The position numbers were made by a program, and so were the translations under genes. Of a DNA stretch of 24,030 nt, positions 1 through 8,204 are shown piece after piece. Under the pieces are notes generated by a model, which had not been told where the DNA came from, did not search any database, and worked only from the letters and a program-made list of their open reading frames with translations. Origin of the DNA: a virus; the IMG/VR virus record IMGVR_UViG_3300037502_003806, positions 1-24,030 of that record; one strand, written 5' to 3'. Within the stretch, counting starts at the first letter, position 1. Each line of letters starts with the position of its first letter.

Positions 1-120
1 TTATAATCATGAGCGCGGTCAATGGAACCTAAAAAAATTGCCCCCTGTTAGTTACAGAGAGCAATATTTATTAGATGTTTCATGAGAGTCTTTTTTTAAA
101 TGTCCTTGACAAAGGGTCCA
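1..120 (+). mobile_element. Right end of a truncated IS3-family insertion sequence
   Basis: Only the 3' end of this element is in the window; the rest lies beyond the left edge. It holds the last codons of an IS3-type OrfB on the plus strand (stop at 83-85), then a short T-rich spacer and a terminal sequence at 101-120, TGTCCTTGACAAAGGGTCCA. This has the TTGACA-AGGG-CA look of IS3-family ends. Minus-strand coding for the tape measure protein stops making sense exactly at 120/121, which places the junction. The element differs from the complete IS3-family element at 16705-18168, whose ends are of the ACCCC-AAAGTTAGAG type. The other end and the target duplication cannot be seen. Confidence 0.8.
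2..85 (+). CDS. IS3-family transposase OrfB, C-terminal end only (partial)
   Basis: The frame starting at base 2 encodes 27 residues and then TGA. It contains YNHERGQWNLKKLPPVSYR, the typical C-terminus of the IS3-family DDE integrase (pattern YN-x-ER-x-x-x-LK-x-x-x-PV-x-YR). The complete OrfB further along this window ends in a related way (YNHERSKEKLAGMSPVEYR). The gene is open at the left edge, so its catalytic residues are not visible and nothing can be said about whether it is intact. It runs antisense to the tape measure gene that the element interrupts. Confidence 0.8.
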   Translation, partial: YNHERGQWNLKKLPPVSYREQYLLDVS

Positions 121-1707
121 CATTACCATATCCAAGTTGCTGATAATTGTATTTACAATGACCATAATCGTTTCTACGATGACCGGAATGAGTTCAGGTA
201 TCGCTTCTCCAATTCCTTCTGCCAATGTAACAATCATTACCAATGCCGCTTCTACTAATGAAGGTAGATTTTCGACGATGCCATTAACAAGAGCGAGGAC
301 CAGTTGAAGGGCTCCTTCGGTGACTTGTGGTAGTGCCTCAATAATGCCGCCCACCAAAGTCATAATGATGTTCGTTGCAGCAGTAATCAACGTCGGTAAA
401 TTCTCAATAATTCCGTTCACTAGGGCCATCACTAGATCTGGAGCCACTTCTGCAATCGCTGATATCAATCCTGTTACAACATCAAGTATTCGAGGAAGTA
501 TCTCTCCAATCTGCTTAACGGTTTCTTCCGCTCCTTGTTTTAGCTTTTCTGAAGCACCTTCTTGTCCAGTAATAAGACCCGTTAACCCATCGAGGATCAT
601 CGTAAATCCTGGTAGCAACTCAGAAGCAATGTTGTTTTTTACGGCTTGGAATGTTCTTGTGAAATTATCCATCGCATCCGTATATTCAACTGCTGCATTT
701 ACAGCATCTTCACTCATGACAACGCCGAGTTCATGAGCTTTTTGCCTCAGTTCATCCGTACCTTCTGCTGTCTGATTAAGTAGTGCAGATAATTCTACAG
801 AAGAACTCCCGAGTAGATCATTGGCTACTGCTGCCCTTTCACTTTCATTTGTCATCCCTTGAAGACCACGAACGGTCATTTCAAAGATTTCTTCCCGACT
901 TTTCCCTTGTAAATCATCCATGGAAATGCCTAACCGTTCAAATCTACTAGCCGCAGAATCACTCCCATTAATCGCATCATCAACAGTATTATTGAGCTTC
1001 TTCATACCGTTATCTAATGTATCAATACTGGCACCATTCTGAGATAAAACGTAATCCCATTCCTGGTAAGCTTCTTTTGAAAAACCGACTCTTTGACTTG
1101 CTTTATCGATTTCATCCCCAGCTGCGGCTGCATCGTTGGCCATATCATATAATTTCTTTCCTGCTGTAACTGCAGCGGTTCCTATGGCGGCCATGGCGAT
1201 ACCAATACCAACCGCTACTCCTTTTACGATCGAGCCTAACTTTTCAAATTTGCCACCTGCGTCATCTGCGGTATCTGCTGCATCACTGATATCATCACCA
1301 AACTTCTCTGCTTCACTTCCCGCCTCATCAAACCCATCACTTGCTGCATCTAACGCTCGGTTATTTTCTTCTAATTCACTTTCCATCCCATTCAAAGCAG
1401 CTTTCGCATTGTTCAACTGAATTTGCCAGGCTTGAGTCCGTCTATCATTCTCCCCGAAGGAAGATGCCGCATTTGCTAGGGCTTTTTCCAGCATGCCGAT
1501 TTTGTCTTTCTGGGCATCAATCTCTTTATTGAGTACAGCGTTTCTCGCAGTAACAGCCTGAACCGATTTATCCTGCTTATCAAATTGAGAGCTTACGAGT
1601 TTCATTTCACTACCTAGTACTTTAAAGTTACGATTAATATCCCTTAAAGCATTTTTAAACTCCTTCTCTCCCTCAACACCAATCTTTAATCCGAAATTAT
1701 CAGACAC
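52..1707 (-). pseudogene. Phage tail tape measure protein, 3' part removed by IS insertion
   Basis: Tape measure proteins fill the tail tube and set its length. The remaining reading frame is 551 codons. Residues 1-150 are rich in charged coiled-coil sequence, residues 158-183 form a Gly/Ala-rich hydrophobic segment, and residues from about 390 on repeat an 'LV-x-GI-x-x-x-LP' pattern typical of the family in Gram-positive phages. The native sequence ends at about residue 529. The last 22 codons (120 down to the stop at 52) read through an IS end and are not phage protein. Relatives usually run several hundred residues further. The start is GTG at 1707, with GGAGGTGG six bases upstream. A product without its C-terminal part is unlikely to build a normal tail. 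Confidence 0.85.
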
Positions 1708-1733
1708 ATTTCCACCTCCTCTCTTTTAGGCAT

Positions 1734-1758
1734 AAAAAAATACACTCCTCTTAGAGTG
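1734..1758 (-). terminator. Weak terminator-like hairpin before the tape measure gene
   Basis: On the minus strand CACTC and GAGTG form a five-base-pair stem (1743-1747 with 1754-1758) around a six-base loop, followed two bases later by seven T's (1734-1740). It lies between the end of the frameshifted tail chaperone (1765) and the tape measure start (1707). The stem is short, so it would be a weak terminator or an mRNA 3' end that lowers tape measure expression; it could also be chance. Confidence 0.35.
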
Positions 1759-1764
1759 CTGAAA

Positions 1765-2378
1765 CTAGAGCCATGTTGGAATGACATCATCTATTGACAC
1801 ATCTTTCTTCGGCTGTGCTATCCCAGTAAACTGTTTGTGACATTCCCATAGATCTAGTAAATAGCCCAAGGGCAAAAGCCAGACTTCTTCTTCCCTGCGA
1901 TTTAAATGGGCCGTGCCGTAATAAATAAGTCGGATAAACAACTCTTCGTCATTTACCCGACTTCCACGTTTTTTGCTGGTTCACTCTCGATGTGCCGTTT
2001 TGTTCCTTTCATCATGCTGACCATAATCGCATTTTTGTACTCAGCTAATTCAAAAGGCGTCGTTAGCAATTCTACTTCATCTTCTTGTAGCAATTCCTTC
2101 TTGTCATCCTTATTTCGGATATTGTGAATAAGAATGGACTGATTGGCGAGCAAAGTAACAAGCCAGACCACTTCATCTAATGCTAGTTCAAAATCTTTAC
2201 TCTCCATTAACTTAGTACCGAGGTTTTCTAAACCGCCATACCGTTTAGCAATCTCTTTCGTTGCTTTCGTCGTAAGAATTAGCTTATATTTCTCTCCACC
2301 AATTTCAATCGCAGCACTTCTTTCATTTGCTACTTCATCTACATCTAGTGGTTTCGCTTCAATTTGTTCATTTGTCAT
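1765..2378 (-). CDS. Tail assembly chaperone, -1 frameshift fusion product (gpGT-type)
   Basis: In many siphophages the gene before the tape measure gives two products, a short chaperone and a longer form made by -1 ribosomal slippage. Here the short form reads through GCA AAA AAC, which contains the canonical slippery heptamer A AAA AAC at 1974-1968. It sits five codons before the first stop. Shifting back one base opens a 67-codon extension beginning RGSRVNDEELF, ending IPTWL, with TAG at 1767-1765. The fusion would be 204 residues. The extension fills a stretch that otherwise has no gene and is rich in aromatic residues and Leu, unlike random read-through. The position right before the tape measure matches lambda G/GT. 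No strong downstream stimulator was identified by eye. Confidence 0.75.
1953..2378 (-). CDS. Tail assembly chaperone, short form (gpG-type)
   Basis: This 141-residue protein lies between the major tail protein and the tape measure gene, the usual place of the chaperone that binds the tape measure protein before tail tube polymerisation. The sequence is acidic and helical, with a central 'YGGLENLG' segment and the 'ALDEVVWLVTLLANQ' helix seen in tail chaperones of Gram-positive phages. Start ATG at 2378 follows a GAGGATGAGG-like site. Its 3' end carries the slippery heptamer from which the longer fusion is made. The functional call rests mainly on position and the frameshift signal. Confidence 0.75.
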   Translation of the reverse strand: MTNEQIEAKPLDVDEVANERSAAIEIGGEKYKLILTTKATKEIAKRYGGLENLGTKLMESKDFELALDEVVWLVTLLANQSILIHNIRNKDDKKELLQEDEVELLTTPFELAEYKNAIMVSMMKGTKRHIESEPAKNVEVG

Positions 2379-2399
2379 TTTCCCTCATCCTCTCGTATT

Positions 2400-3281
2400 C
2401 TATGAAACTACAACTGTAGCAACATCCGATTTAACATCTGTTGCACCCACTGAACTAAGTACACAATAGTAATAATATGTTCCAGCAAGTAAGTCAGTTG
2501 GAATGTTAAAGCTTGCGGAAGTTTCTCCATTAATAACCGTTCCACCAACCGTGCTATCTGTCGTGTTTTCATACCACTGATAAGTGATTGGGTGACTTGT
2601 ATTCACACTTGCTACAACAGAAAGACTACCTGAAATATCTCCTTCCACTACTTCCGTCAATTCAGCTGGCTGGGTAGTAATAGTGATTACTGGTTCCACT
2701 GGAGTGAAGTCAGGTTCATACACTTTGTTGAACCATTCTGTAATCGTTGATGTCGCTACACCTGAATCCCCTTCTGTTACTTCTGCTTTCCAAGGGTGCT
2801 TGCTTTCTCCATCTAGTTTGTTTCGTCTAAACACTGTCCCTTCAATGGTTGGACTGCTAAACGTAATCGATTCTCCTTTTGTTGCAAGACTAGTAGTTGG
2901 AATGCTGAAAATCACACGATACAGCCAGAAGTAGCGATATCTTCCATTCGATTTTTTCGCACGAAAACCGATAGCGACAGGCTTTCCTCCGTCTTCACTT
3001 CTTGAAACTACGACGTTATTACTATCAATCTTACAACCTGTTAAATCTTGAGCGGCCAGCGGACCAATGTCATCAATGCCCAGATTTAAAGTCCCACTTT
3101 GAAATTCCTTTACAATCTCTGACGCCCCATCATCGGCATATAGAATGGCTTCTATCAGCTCAACACTTAGTTCAGCTGTCATTGCCTTTGCTAGAACCTT
3201 TGGCGTTCCGTAACTCTCAATGCCATTTTCATCTTCCGTAATGTTGGCATAATATAAACGATCAAGTCCTATCGTTGCCAT
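2400..3281 (-). CDS. Major tail tube protein with C-terminal Ig-like domain
   Basis: Residues 1 to about 190 look like a phi13-type major tail protein (MATIGLDRLYYA start, then an 'AIGFRAKKSNGRYRYFWLYRV' core and a long beta-rich stretch), which polymerises into the tail tube. From about residue 197 to the end (293) there is a separate beta-sandwich module containing TYQWYENT and 'GTYYYYCVLSS', the Trp and Cys/Tyr pattern of bacterial and phage Ig-like domains, joined by a Pro-rich linker. Such domains decorate the outside of tails and may bind cell surface sugars. The ATG at 3281 shares one base with the previous stop and is preceded by GGAGGAG. Followed by the tail chaperone. Confidence 0.88.
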   Translation of the reverse strand: MATIGLDRLYYANITEDENGIESYGTPKVLAKAMTAELSVELIEAILYADDGASEIVKEFQSGTLNLGIDDIGPLAAQDLTGCKIDSNNVVVSRSEDGGKPVAIGFRAKKSNGRYRYFWLYRVIFSIPTTSLATKGESITFSSPTIEGTVFRRNKLDGESKHPWKAEVTEGDSGVATSTITEWFNKVYEPDFTPVEPVITITTQPAELTEVVEGDISGSLSVVASVNTSHPITYQWYENTTDSTVGGTVINGETSASFNIPTDLLAGTYYYYCVLSSVGATDVKSDVATVVVS

Positions 3282-3625
3282 TAATTCTCCTCCATTTCAT
3301 ATTCTTTCATTACGTCTATAACATAATGATGATATTTTGTTTCGTTTTCAAATCCGATGTATCGCCTATCAGTAATTGTGATCTCATTTTTTAGCATTTT
3401 TTTGGTTAGCTGCTTTTTGATAGGCAAATAATTCTTTTTTGAAAACACAGATATCCTTACTTCTTCAATAACAGAATGAGCTAGATTATCCGCAAATAAA
3501 TCAAACCTATCAGAGAGGGGCGTGAGGACCATATATTCATCTGGAGGTAAACCAGAAAAATAACCTGTTTCAATAGGAATGTTCATAGGTTGAATAATGG
3601 AATTTAACGCTGCTAATAGCTTCAT
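3281..3625 (-). CDS. Tail terminator-like / tail completion protein
   Basis: This 114-residue protein sits between the HK97 gp10-like gene and the major tail protein, where siphophages encode the tail terminator that caps the tail tube and joins it to the head. N-terminal 'LLAALNSIIQPMNIPIETGYFSG' and a later beta-rich part fit small tail terminator folds, but I do not recognise a signature motif. ATG at 3625 overlaps the previous stop (ATGA), so the two are translationally coupled. The call rests on size and conserved gene order. Confidence 0.6.
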   Translation of the reverse strand: MKLLAALNSIIQPMNIPIETGYFSGLPPDEYMVLTPLSDRFDLFADNLAHSVIEEVRISVFSKKNYLPIKKQLTKKMLKNEITITDRRYIGFENETKYHHYVIDVMKEYEMEEN

Positions 3626-4056
3626 AGTTTATCAATCTCCTTATCCAGTGCCTCTTTCATCGCTTCAATGCATGCTTTTCTTGTCGCTGATTTTGTTGGT
3701 TTTAGCCATGGTTTAGGTGGCTGACCCACTTTCCCATACTCCATGACCGCTGCTTTTAAGGCATTGGATACACCTTTGCTATCTTTGGTGGTTGGAATTC
3801 CAACACGCAGGTTCCAATTTCCTTTATAGTCCTGGACAGGCTTTGTCGTTTCTAAGGACGCAATCAGTTCACCCGTACTCTCAGAGGGACTTTTCGTTCC
3901 AACACCTATCCTTGCAGCCAGATTACTCTTTGCTTTTTTAACAACAGGTTCCGTACCTGCTTGCAGGACTTCAGGGACAATCCGGTCAAAATGATTATTC
4001 AGCTTAGACAGTTTTTCTAAAAAGTCATCAGGCATTTTAAAAGTTGCTCGTGCCAT
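3622..4056 (-). CDS. HK97 gp10-family head-tail joining protein
   Basis: The 144-residue sequence begins with an alpha-helical 'FLEKLSKLNNHFDRIVPEVLQAG' and continues 'VVKKAKSNLAARIG', followed by a beta-rich half with 'VMEYGKVGQPPKPWLKPT' and a C-terminal helix. That layout, with the 'E-Y-G-x-x-x-x-PP-x-PW-x-x-P' motif, is characteristic of the HK97 gp10-like family, which acts at the neck during head-tail joining. It lies four bases after the head closure gene, with a GGGGTGAGGGG Shine-Dalgarno region, and overlaps the next gene by four bases. Confidence 0.8.
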   Translation of the reverse strand: MARATFKMPDDFLEKLSKLNNHFDRIVPEVLQAGTEPVVKKAKSNLAARIGVGTKSPSESTGELIASLETTKPVQDYKGNWNLRVGIPTTKDSKGVSNALKAAVMEYGKVGQPPKPWLKPTKSATRKACIEAMKEALDKEIDKL

Positions 4057-4060
4057 CCCC

Positions 4061-4396
4061 TCACCCCTTTGAACTTACGATTTTCTCTGCTAACACTTCG
4101 AGATACATTCCTCTTTCTTGCAAGTCCTCAACGCTTAAAATGTTATATCGTTCCTCTTTGCAAACAATCTTCAAATCTGTTGTAACCTTAATGTCATGAG
4201 GTTTCCTAAAACGAAAAAGTGATGTAGCTGTTGAAAAACTTGCCCGATTCTTCCATGCCTCATTCCCGTGTCTGTCTTCTTTATAGGCACGGGTGGAAGC
4301 TAGGGTAAGTTCTTCTTCGGTTGTAAAACCATCTTCGTCTTTAATGGACTGTGTTTGAATGATGTCTATCATCGTTCTCATTTTTCCAAAGCTCAT
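4061..4396 (-). CDS. Phage head closure / head-tail adaptor protein
   Basis: 111 residues. The order 'GKMRTMIDIIQ' - 'DEDGFTTEEELTLASTRAYKEDRHGNE' - 'FRFRKPHDIKVTTDLKIVCKEERYNILSVEDLQERGMYLEVLAEKI' matches the SPP1 gp16/HK97 gp7-like head closure family: a small beta-barrel protein that binds the portal-connector complex after DNA packaging and keeps DNA in. It overlaps the connector gene by four bases (ATGA) and precedes the gp10-like gene, the standard order. Confidence 0.85.
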   Translation of the reverse strand: MSFGKMRTMIDIIQTQSIKDEDGFTTEEELTLASTRAYKEDRHGNEAWKNRASFSTATSLFRFRKPHDIKVTTDLKIVCKEERYNILSVEDLQERGMYLEVLAEKIVSSKG

Positions 4397-4704
4397 ATAA
4401 CCACTTCCCGGTTTAACCTAAGAAGCATATTAACAACTTTCCACACCTGCTGACTCGCCTCTACTTTATCTGCAAAAAAGCCACCAGTACTACCGTCTCG
4501 GCTTTCATAGAAATGAGACGATAGCATGATGACTGCTTGTTCTGTCGTTGGATGCATTGGATTTTCTTTATAATACCCGTCAGGCTTCTTCTGGTAGTTT
4601 TCTGCATAAGAAGTGGCAGCAGCAATGAAACTTAGTAGTAAATCATCATCCTCATTGTGCGTTAGAATTAAGTTGCTTTTCACCTTAACAAGTAATGATT
4701 CCAT
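4393..4704 (-). CDS. Head-tail connector protein (HK97 gp6-like)
   Basis: 103 residues, almost all helical, with the family features 'DDDLLLSFIAAATSYAENYQ', 'PTTEQAVIMLSSHFYESRD' and a C-terminal 'VVNMLLRLNREV'. Proteins of this family form the ring below the portal that links head to tail. Good Shine-Dalgarno (AAGGAGGGG) precedes the ATG at 4704. It sits just after the capsid genes and overlaps the head closure gene, so it is part of one packed morphogenesis string. Confidence 0.85.
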   Translation of the reverse strand: MESLLVKVKSNLILTHNEDDDLLLSFIAAATSYAENYQKKPDGYYKENPMHPTTEQAVIMLSSHFYESRDGSTGGFFADKVEASQQVWKVVNMLLRLNREVVI

Positions 4705-4719
4705 TGCTGCCCCTCCTTA

Positions 4720-4941
4720 TTATTCATTTGCCATTAGGCCCGCTTCCTTGAGTTTTGCTAACAGAGCATTGAAATCAGCAACAAGTCCTTCCACATCGGT
4801 TGCTGTACTATCCTCTTGATTTACTGATGGGCTTACTTCTTCACCCACAAATGTCAGCTTCCCACCTTCGGATATATCAAGCGTTCCTCCAATAACGGTT
4901 CGTTCTCCACCTTGTTCTGTATAATTCTTGACGTTACTCAT
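4720..4941 (-). CDS. Small head fibre protein (Phage_fiber_2-like)
   Basis: 73 residues. The N-terminal 'YTEQGGERTVIGGTLDISEGGKL' and the C-terminal 'VADFNALLAKLKEAGLM' match the small head fibre family related to phi29 gp8.5, a protein that decorates the capsid surface and is often dispensable. It lies between the major capsid gene and the connector, the usual place in Bacillus and Clostridium prophages. AGGTG precedes the ATG at 4941. Confidence 0.8.
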   Translation of the reverse strand: MSNVKNYTEQGGERTVIGGTLDISEGGKLTFVGEEVSPSVNQEDSTATDVEGLVADFNALLAKLKEAGLMANE

Positions 4942-4957
4942 TTCTTTTCACCTACCT

Positions 4958-6148
4958 TTATTTTTGCTGAAGTACTTTAATGGCTTCAGGAAGGATTAAT
5001 TTTCCGTCTACACGTTGGCTTCCTTTAAATCCAACTTGTCCCGTTGCAGCGTACAATTCGTTTAAACGTTGGAACGAACGGCCTTGTCGATCTGCAACCC
5101 AGTAGTAACCAAAGTCACCAAAAGCGATGGTTTTCGCACCAGTAGCGACTGTTGGCACATACGCTGACGTTTTCACTGGACGATTTAAAATGGTATCTGG
5201 TTGTCCAGCTTGAATGGAAGGTTGCCATAAATATTGCCCGTTTCCGTCTTTTAGCTTACGAATCAGTTTCACGGTCGCATCGTTCATAACAAAGACTGCA
5301 TTTTTACGATATGGCGAGCGTAGAGAATAGAACAAGTCCATAATCTCATCAACAGAAACAGCAGTCGCAGATGAAGATGTAATGCCAAGTTCTGCCCCAC
5401 CTGTGGCATTAAAAATACCAGTCGGCTTTCCGGTACCATCTCCTACGAAGAACGCTTCCTCTTCTTTGGCACCAATCCGTCTGGCAAATTCCTTTGCAAT
5501 ATACGCTTGTAAGTTGAACACACTGTCGTTTAATAGTTCTTCAGATACTTTAATCATGGTGGCTAGCTTATAAGCACCAATTGAAACTTGGCCAAAGCTG
5601 TCATCTGACTCTGGAATAAGCCCTTCTTCATCGACCCAAGAAGCAGTTCCTTTTGAAGCAACAACTGGGATTTTGCGATCCCCTGAAGAAGTCGTAATGA
5701 CTTTAGCTAAGGAACGAAAGATGTTTTCTTCTTCTAATGCTTCAATCAGTGTACGTTCAAATTCATCTGGAGCTAGATAACCACCCTCTGAATCTGTACC
5801 AACCTTTAAGGCATTCTGTACATCAAAGTTGCTTTTGTTTCGCATCGACTTCCAGAAAGCATCTTTGTATTCATCCGTTGCTCGTCCTGTTTTATGCTCG
5901 CCAGTGCCAGTAGGTTTCGATGTAATCGGCTGGTTAATTGGTTTAGATAACTCAAAATCAATGGCTTGTTGTCGTTCCAATCGGTCGATTTCCTTCCCAA
6001 GATTGACGACCTCTTCTTCCATCTTTTCATAAGTGGATGTATCTTCAGCTGAGAGTAGCCCATCTTTTCCTCTTTTGGAATCAAGAAAAGCCTTAGCCCC
6101 TTCCCATGCTTTTGCTCTTTTTTCACGTAGCTCTAATACTTTACTCAT
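4958..6148 (-). CDS. HK97-fold major capsid protein
   Basis: 396 residues. Residues 1 to about 80 are a charged coiled coil ('DTSTYEKMEEEVVNLGKEIDRLER'), the delta scaffold domain expected in HK97-type capsid precursors, which the neighbouring protease removes. The rest shows the HK97 fold signatures: 'EGGYLAPDEFERTLIEAL', 'SWVDEEGLIPESDDSFGQVS', 'FARRIGAKEEEAFFVGDG', 'VFVMNDATVKLIRKLKD' and 'YYWVADRQGRSFQRL'. ATG at 6148 has AAGGAGG upstream. It follows the protease gene by 13 bases. Confidence 0.95.
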   Translation of the reverse strand: MSKVLELREKRAKAWEGAKAFLDSKRGKDGLLSAEDTSTYEKMEEEVVNLGKEIDRLERQQAIDFELSKPINQPITSKPTGTGEHKTGRATDEYKDAFWKSMRNKSNFDVQNALKVGTDSEGGYLAPDEFERTLIEALEEENIFRSLAKVITTSSGDRKIPVVASKGTASWVDEEGLIPESDDSFGQVSIGAYKLATMIKVSEELLNDSVFNLQAYIAKEFARRIGAKEEEAFFVGDGTGKPTGIFNATGGAELGITSSSATAVSVDEIMDLFYSLRSPYRKNAVFVMNDATVKLIRKLKDGNGQYLWQPSIQAGQPDTILNRPVKTSAYVPTVATGAKTIAFGDFGYYWVADRQGRSFQRLNELYAATGQVGFKGSQRVDGKLILPEAIKVLQQK

Positions 6149-6161
6149 TCAAATCTCCTCC

Positions 6162-6848
6162 TTAATATTTCAAGAGTTCTAATCTCTTGTCTAAGATTGT
6201 GATATCGGTACCTTTTTTCTCTTCTTTTTGTGGCAGTTTGTGTAAGAACGAATTCACGACTGCCATTTTGCTGTAGATGATCCCTTCCTCTGGTGAGTCT
6301 GATTCACTTTTATTTACAAACATGACTTCGTCAGCAAACCCCATTTCCACTGCCTTTTTCGAATTGAACCAGCTTTCTGCATCCATTAAATCTGAGAGCT
6401 CGGTCCTTGAAAGACCTGTCTTCAATTCATAAGCATTAATGATGCTCTCTTTTACCTCACTCAGCATATTAATGGCTTTTTCCATTTCAACTGTATCCCC
6501 AAAGGCGATGGTCATGGGATTATGAATCATCATCATGGAAACAGGAGACATATGCACTTCTCCACCTGCCATGGCAATGACCGATGCAGCACTAGCTGCA
6601 ACTCCATCAATTTTCACAGTGACCTTGCCCTTATAATCCATCAGCATGTTGTAGATTTGACTCGCCGCAAACACATCACCACCAGGTGAGTTAATCCAGA
6701 TCGTGACATCTCCACTTTCATTGGTCAGTTCAGACTTAAATTGCTTCGGTGTTACTTCGTCACCAAACCATGATTCTTCTGCAATCACTCCGTCAAGATG
6801 GAGCGTCCTACCACTCTCGTTCTTGACCCAGTTCCAAAATTTCTTCAA
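6162..6848 (-). CDS. ClpP-like prohead protease
   Basis: 228 residues. This serine protease matures the capsid by cutting scaffold from the major capsid protein. The ClpP fold is clear: 'INSPGGDVFAASQIYNML' (residues 52-69), 'GVAASAASVIAMAGG' with the likely nucleophile Ser86, 'MMMIHNP' with His109, and 'LMDAESWFNSKKAVEMGFADEV' with Asp156 as the probable third residue. The start is TTG at 6848, chosen because GAGGAGGG lies eight or so bases upstream and no ATG fits. It directly follows the portal gene (3 bases between). Confidence 0.93.
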   Translation of the reverse strand: MKKFWNWVKNESGRTLHLDGVIAEESWFGDEVTPKQFKSELTNESGDVTIWINSPGGDVFAASQIYNMLMDYKGKVTVKIDGVAASAASVIAMAGGEVHMSPVSMMMIHNPMTIAFGDTVEMEKAINMLSEVKESIINAYELKTGLSRTELSDLMDAESWFNSKKAVEMGFADEVMFVNKSESDSPEEGIIYSKMAVVNSFLHKLPQKEEKKGTDITILDKRLELLKY

Positions 6849-6851
6849 GGC

Positions 6852-8075
6852 TTATCCCTCCTCATATTTTTCTGTCCAAGCACCAGCCTTTGACATATCT
6901 ACAAAGTTCCCGTTCACCAAATATTTGTCTCCGCCTTGTTCATCCGGAATTAAATTCATTTCTTCTAGTTCACGGATGTCATTAGCAGACATGACACCAT
7001 TTTGTCGCATGATTTGATAAAACTGAGCTCTTGAACCGGCATCTCCCCGAAGGCGACCATTAAGGTTGAACTTAATGAAGTACTCGCTCTTTTCTGATTC
7101 ACTCAACAATGCTTTCTTCATTGACTGCTCAATTCTCGTTACCCAAGGCATAATCGTATTATCAATAAAGCTAATAGATTGATGTTCGATATTACTAAAG
7201 GTAGCTTTATCAAGGTTTGCAACAAGGTGAGGTGGAACTCTAAAAATCCGACAAATCTCTTCCGTTTGGAACTTTCTCGTTTCAAGAAACTGAGCTTGTT
7301 CCGGCGGAATGCCTATACTCTGGAACTTCATTCCTTCTTCAAGGACGGCAATTCGGTGGGCATTCCCGCTTCCTTGATATACTGCATTCCAGCTCTCTCT
7401 TATCTTTGCAGGGTCTTTTACAACGCCCGGATGTTCTAACACCCCACCGGGATTGGCCCCGTTAGCGAAAAACTTAGCACCGTATTCTTCAGTGGCTAGT
7501 GCCATTCCAATGGCATTCTTGGCCATAGCAATTGGTGAATAACCCACAAGACCATCAAAACCTAGTCCTGGGATATGAAGAACCTCATCACTTCTAAGAA
7601 TGACTGTCCCGCTGTCCTTTAGGTATTTATAATAAAGCTCACCTGTTGAAGTTCGGTCCACCGTCATTTTGTCAGGAAGTAAGGGATAAAGAGAAAGCAC
7701 ATTTGCTCTACCATCCCTGATGATTTGAACATAGGCATTTCCCCATAATAAAAGATGACTCATCAGTGTTTCCCTAAACACAAACGAAGTCATCTCGGAG
7801 TTTGGCTCATCATGGAGCATATTATATAAACTGTGTTCCAGTGCTTTTTCTTTACCGTTAGCTGTGTATTTGTATAGATGTAGTGGAAGACTTGCGATTG
7901 TTTCAGCTAATATACGAACACAAGCATACACTGCGGTCGTCTGCATAGCCGTTCTTTCATTGACGGCTTTTCCACTTGTTGTACTGCCAAAGAAAAAACT
8001 ATAGGTACTTCCTAAAAAGCTGTTCTTTGGGCTAGCTCTTGATTTAAAAAGTCCAGATAAAATTGGTATTTTCAT
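6852..8075 (-). CDS. HK97-family portal protein
   Basis: 407 residues. The portal ring is the DNA entry channel at one capsid vertex and docks the terminase. Family signatures: 'AVNERTAMQTTAVYACVRILAETIASLPLHLY' near the N-terminus, 'SLYNMLHDEPNSEMT', 'LLLWGNAYVQIIRD', 'VLHIPGLGFDGLVGYSPI', 'TEEICRIFRVPPHLV' and 'RLRGDAGSRAQFY'. AGGAAGTGAG precedes the ATG at 8075. Upstream, instead of the large terminase directly, two plus-strand genes intervene (8205-8789). Confidence 0.95.
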   Translation of the reverse strand: MKIPILSGLFKSRASPKNSFLGSTYSFFFGSTTSGKAVNERTAMQTTAVYACVRILAETIASLPLHLYKYTANGKEKALEHSLYNMLHDEPNSEMTSFVFRETLMSHLLLWGNAYVQIIRDGRANVLSLYPLLPDKMTVDRTSTGELYYKYLKDSGTVILRSDEVLHIPGLGFDGLVGYSPIAMAKNAIGMALATEEYGAKFFANGANPGGVLEHPGVVKDPAKIRESWNAVYQGSGNAHRIAVLEEGMKFQSIGIPPEQAQFLETRKFQTEEICRIFRVPPHLVANLDKATFSNIEHQSISFIDNTIMPWVTRIEQSMKKALLSESEKSEYFIKFNLNGRLRGDAGSRAQFYQIMRQNGVMSANDIRELEEMNLIPDEQGGDKYLVNGNFVDMSKAGAWTEKYEEG

Positions 8076-8204
8076 GTTCTCACTTCCTATCGAACAAAAT
8101 TGGTGACTTTTTCAATCATTCTTTAAATAGTTAAAAACTAAATTACAGATATAAATTTAAAACTAAAGCATATATTGTACAAACAAAAATAGGGGTTTAT
8201 AAAC

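Noticed and set aside
52-120. Native C-terminus of the tape measure protein
   Set aside because: These codons are the complement of an IS3-family end and OrfB tail; the frame is open by chance.
320-736. Plus-strand open frame of 138 codons across the tape measure gene
   Set aside because: It is a shadow of the minus-strand tape measure gene, with no ribosome site, a low-complexity Ser/Ile/Val-rich composition and no recognisable family.
5806-6126. Minus-strand 106-codon frame overlapping the capsid gene
   Set aside because: It lies wholly inside the major capsid gene in another frame and lacks a ribosome site; the capsid frame is certain.
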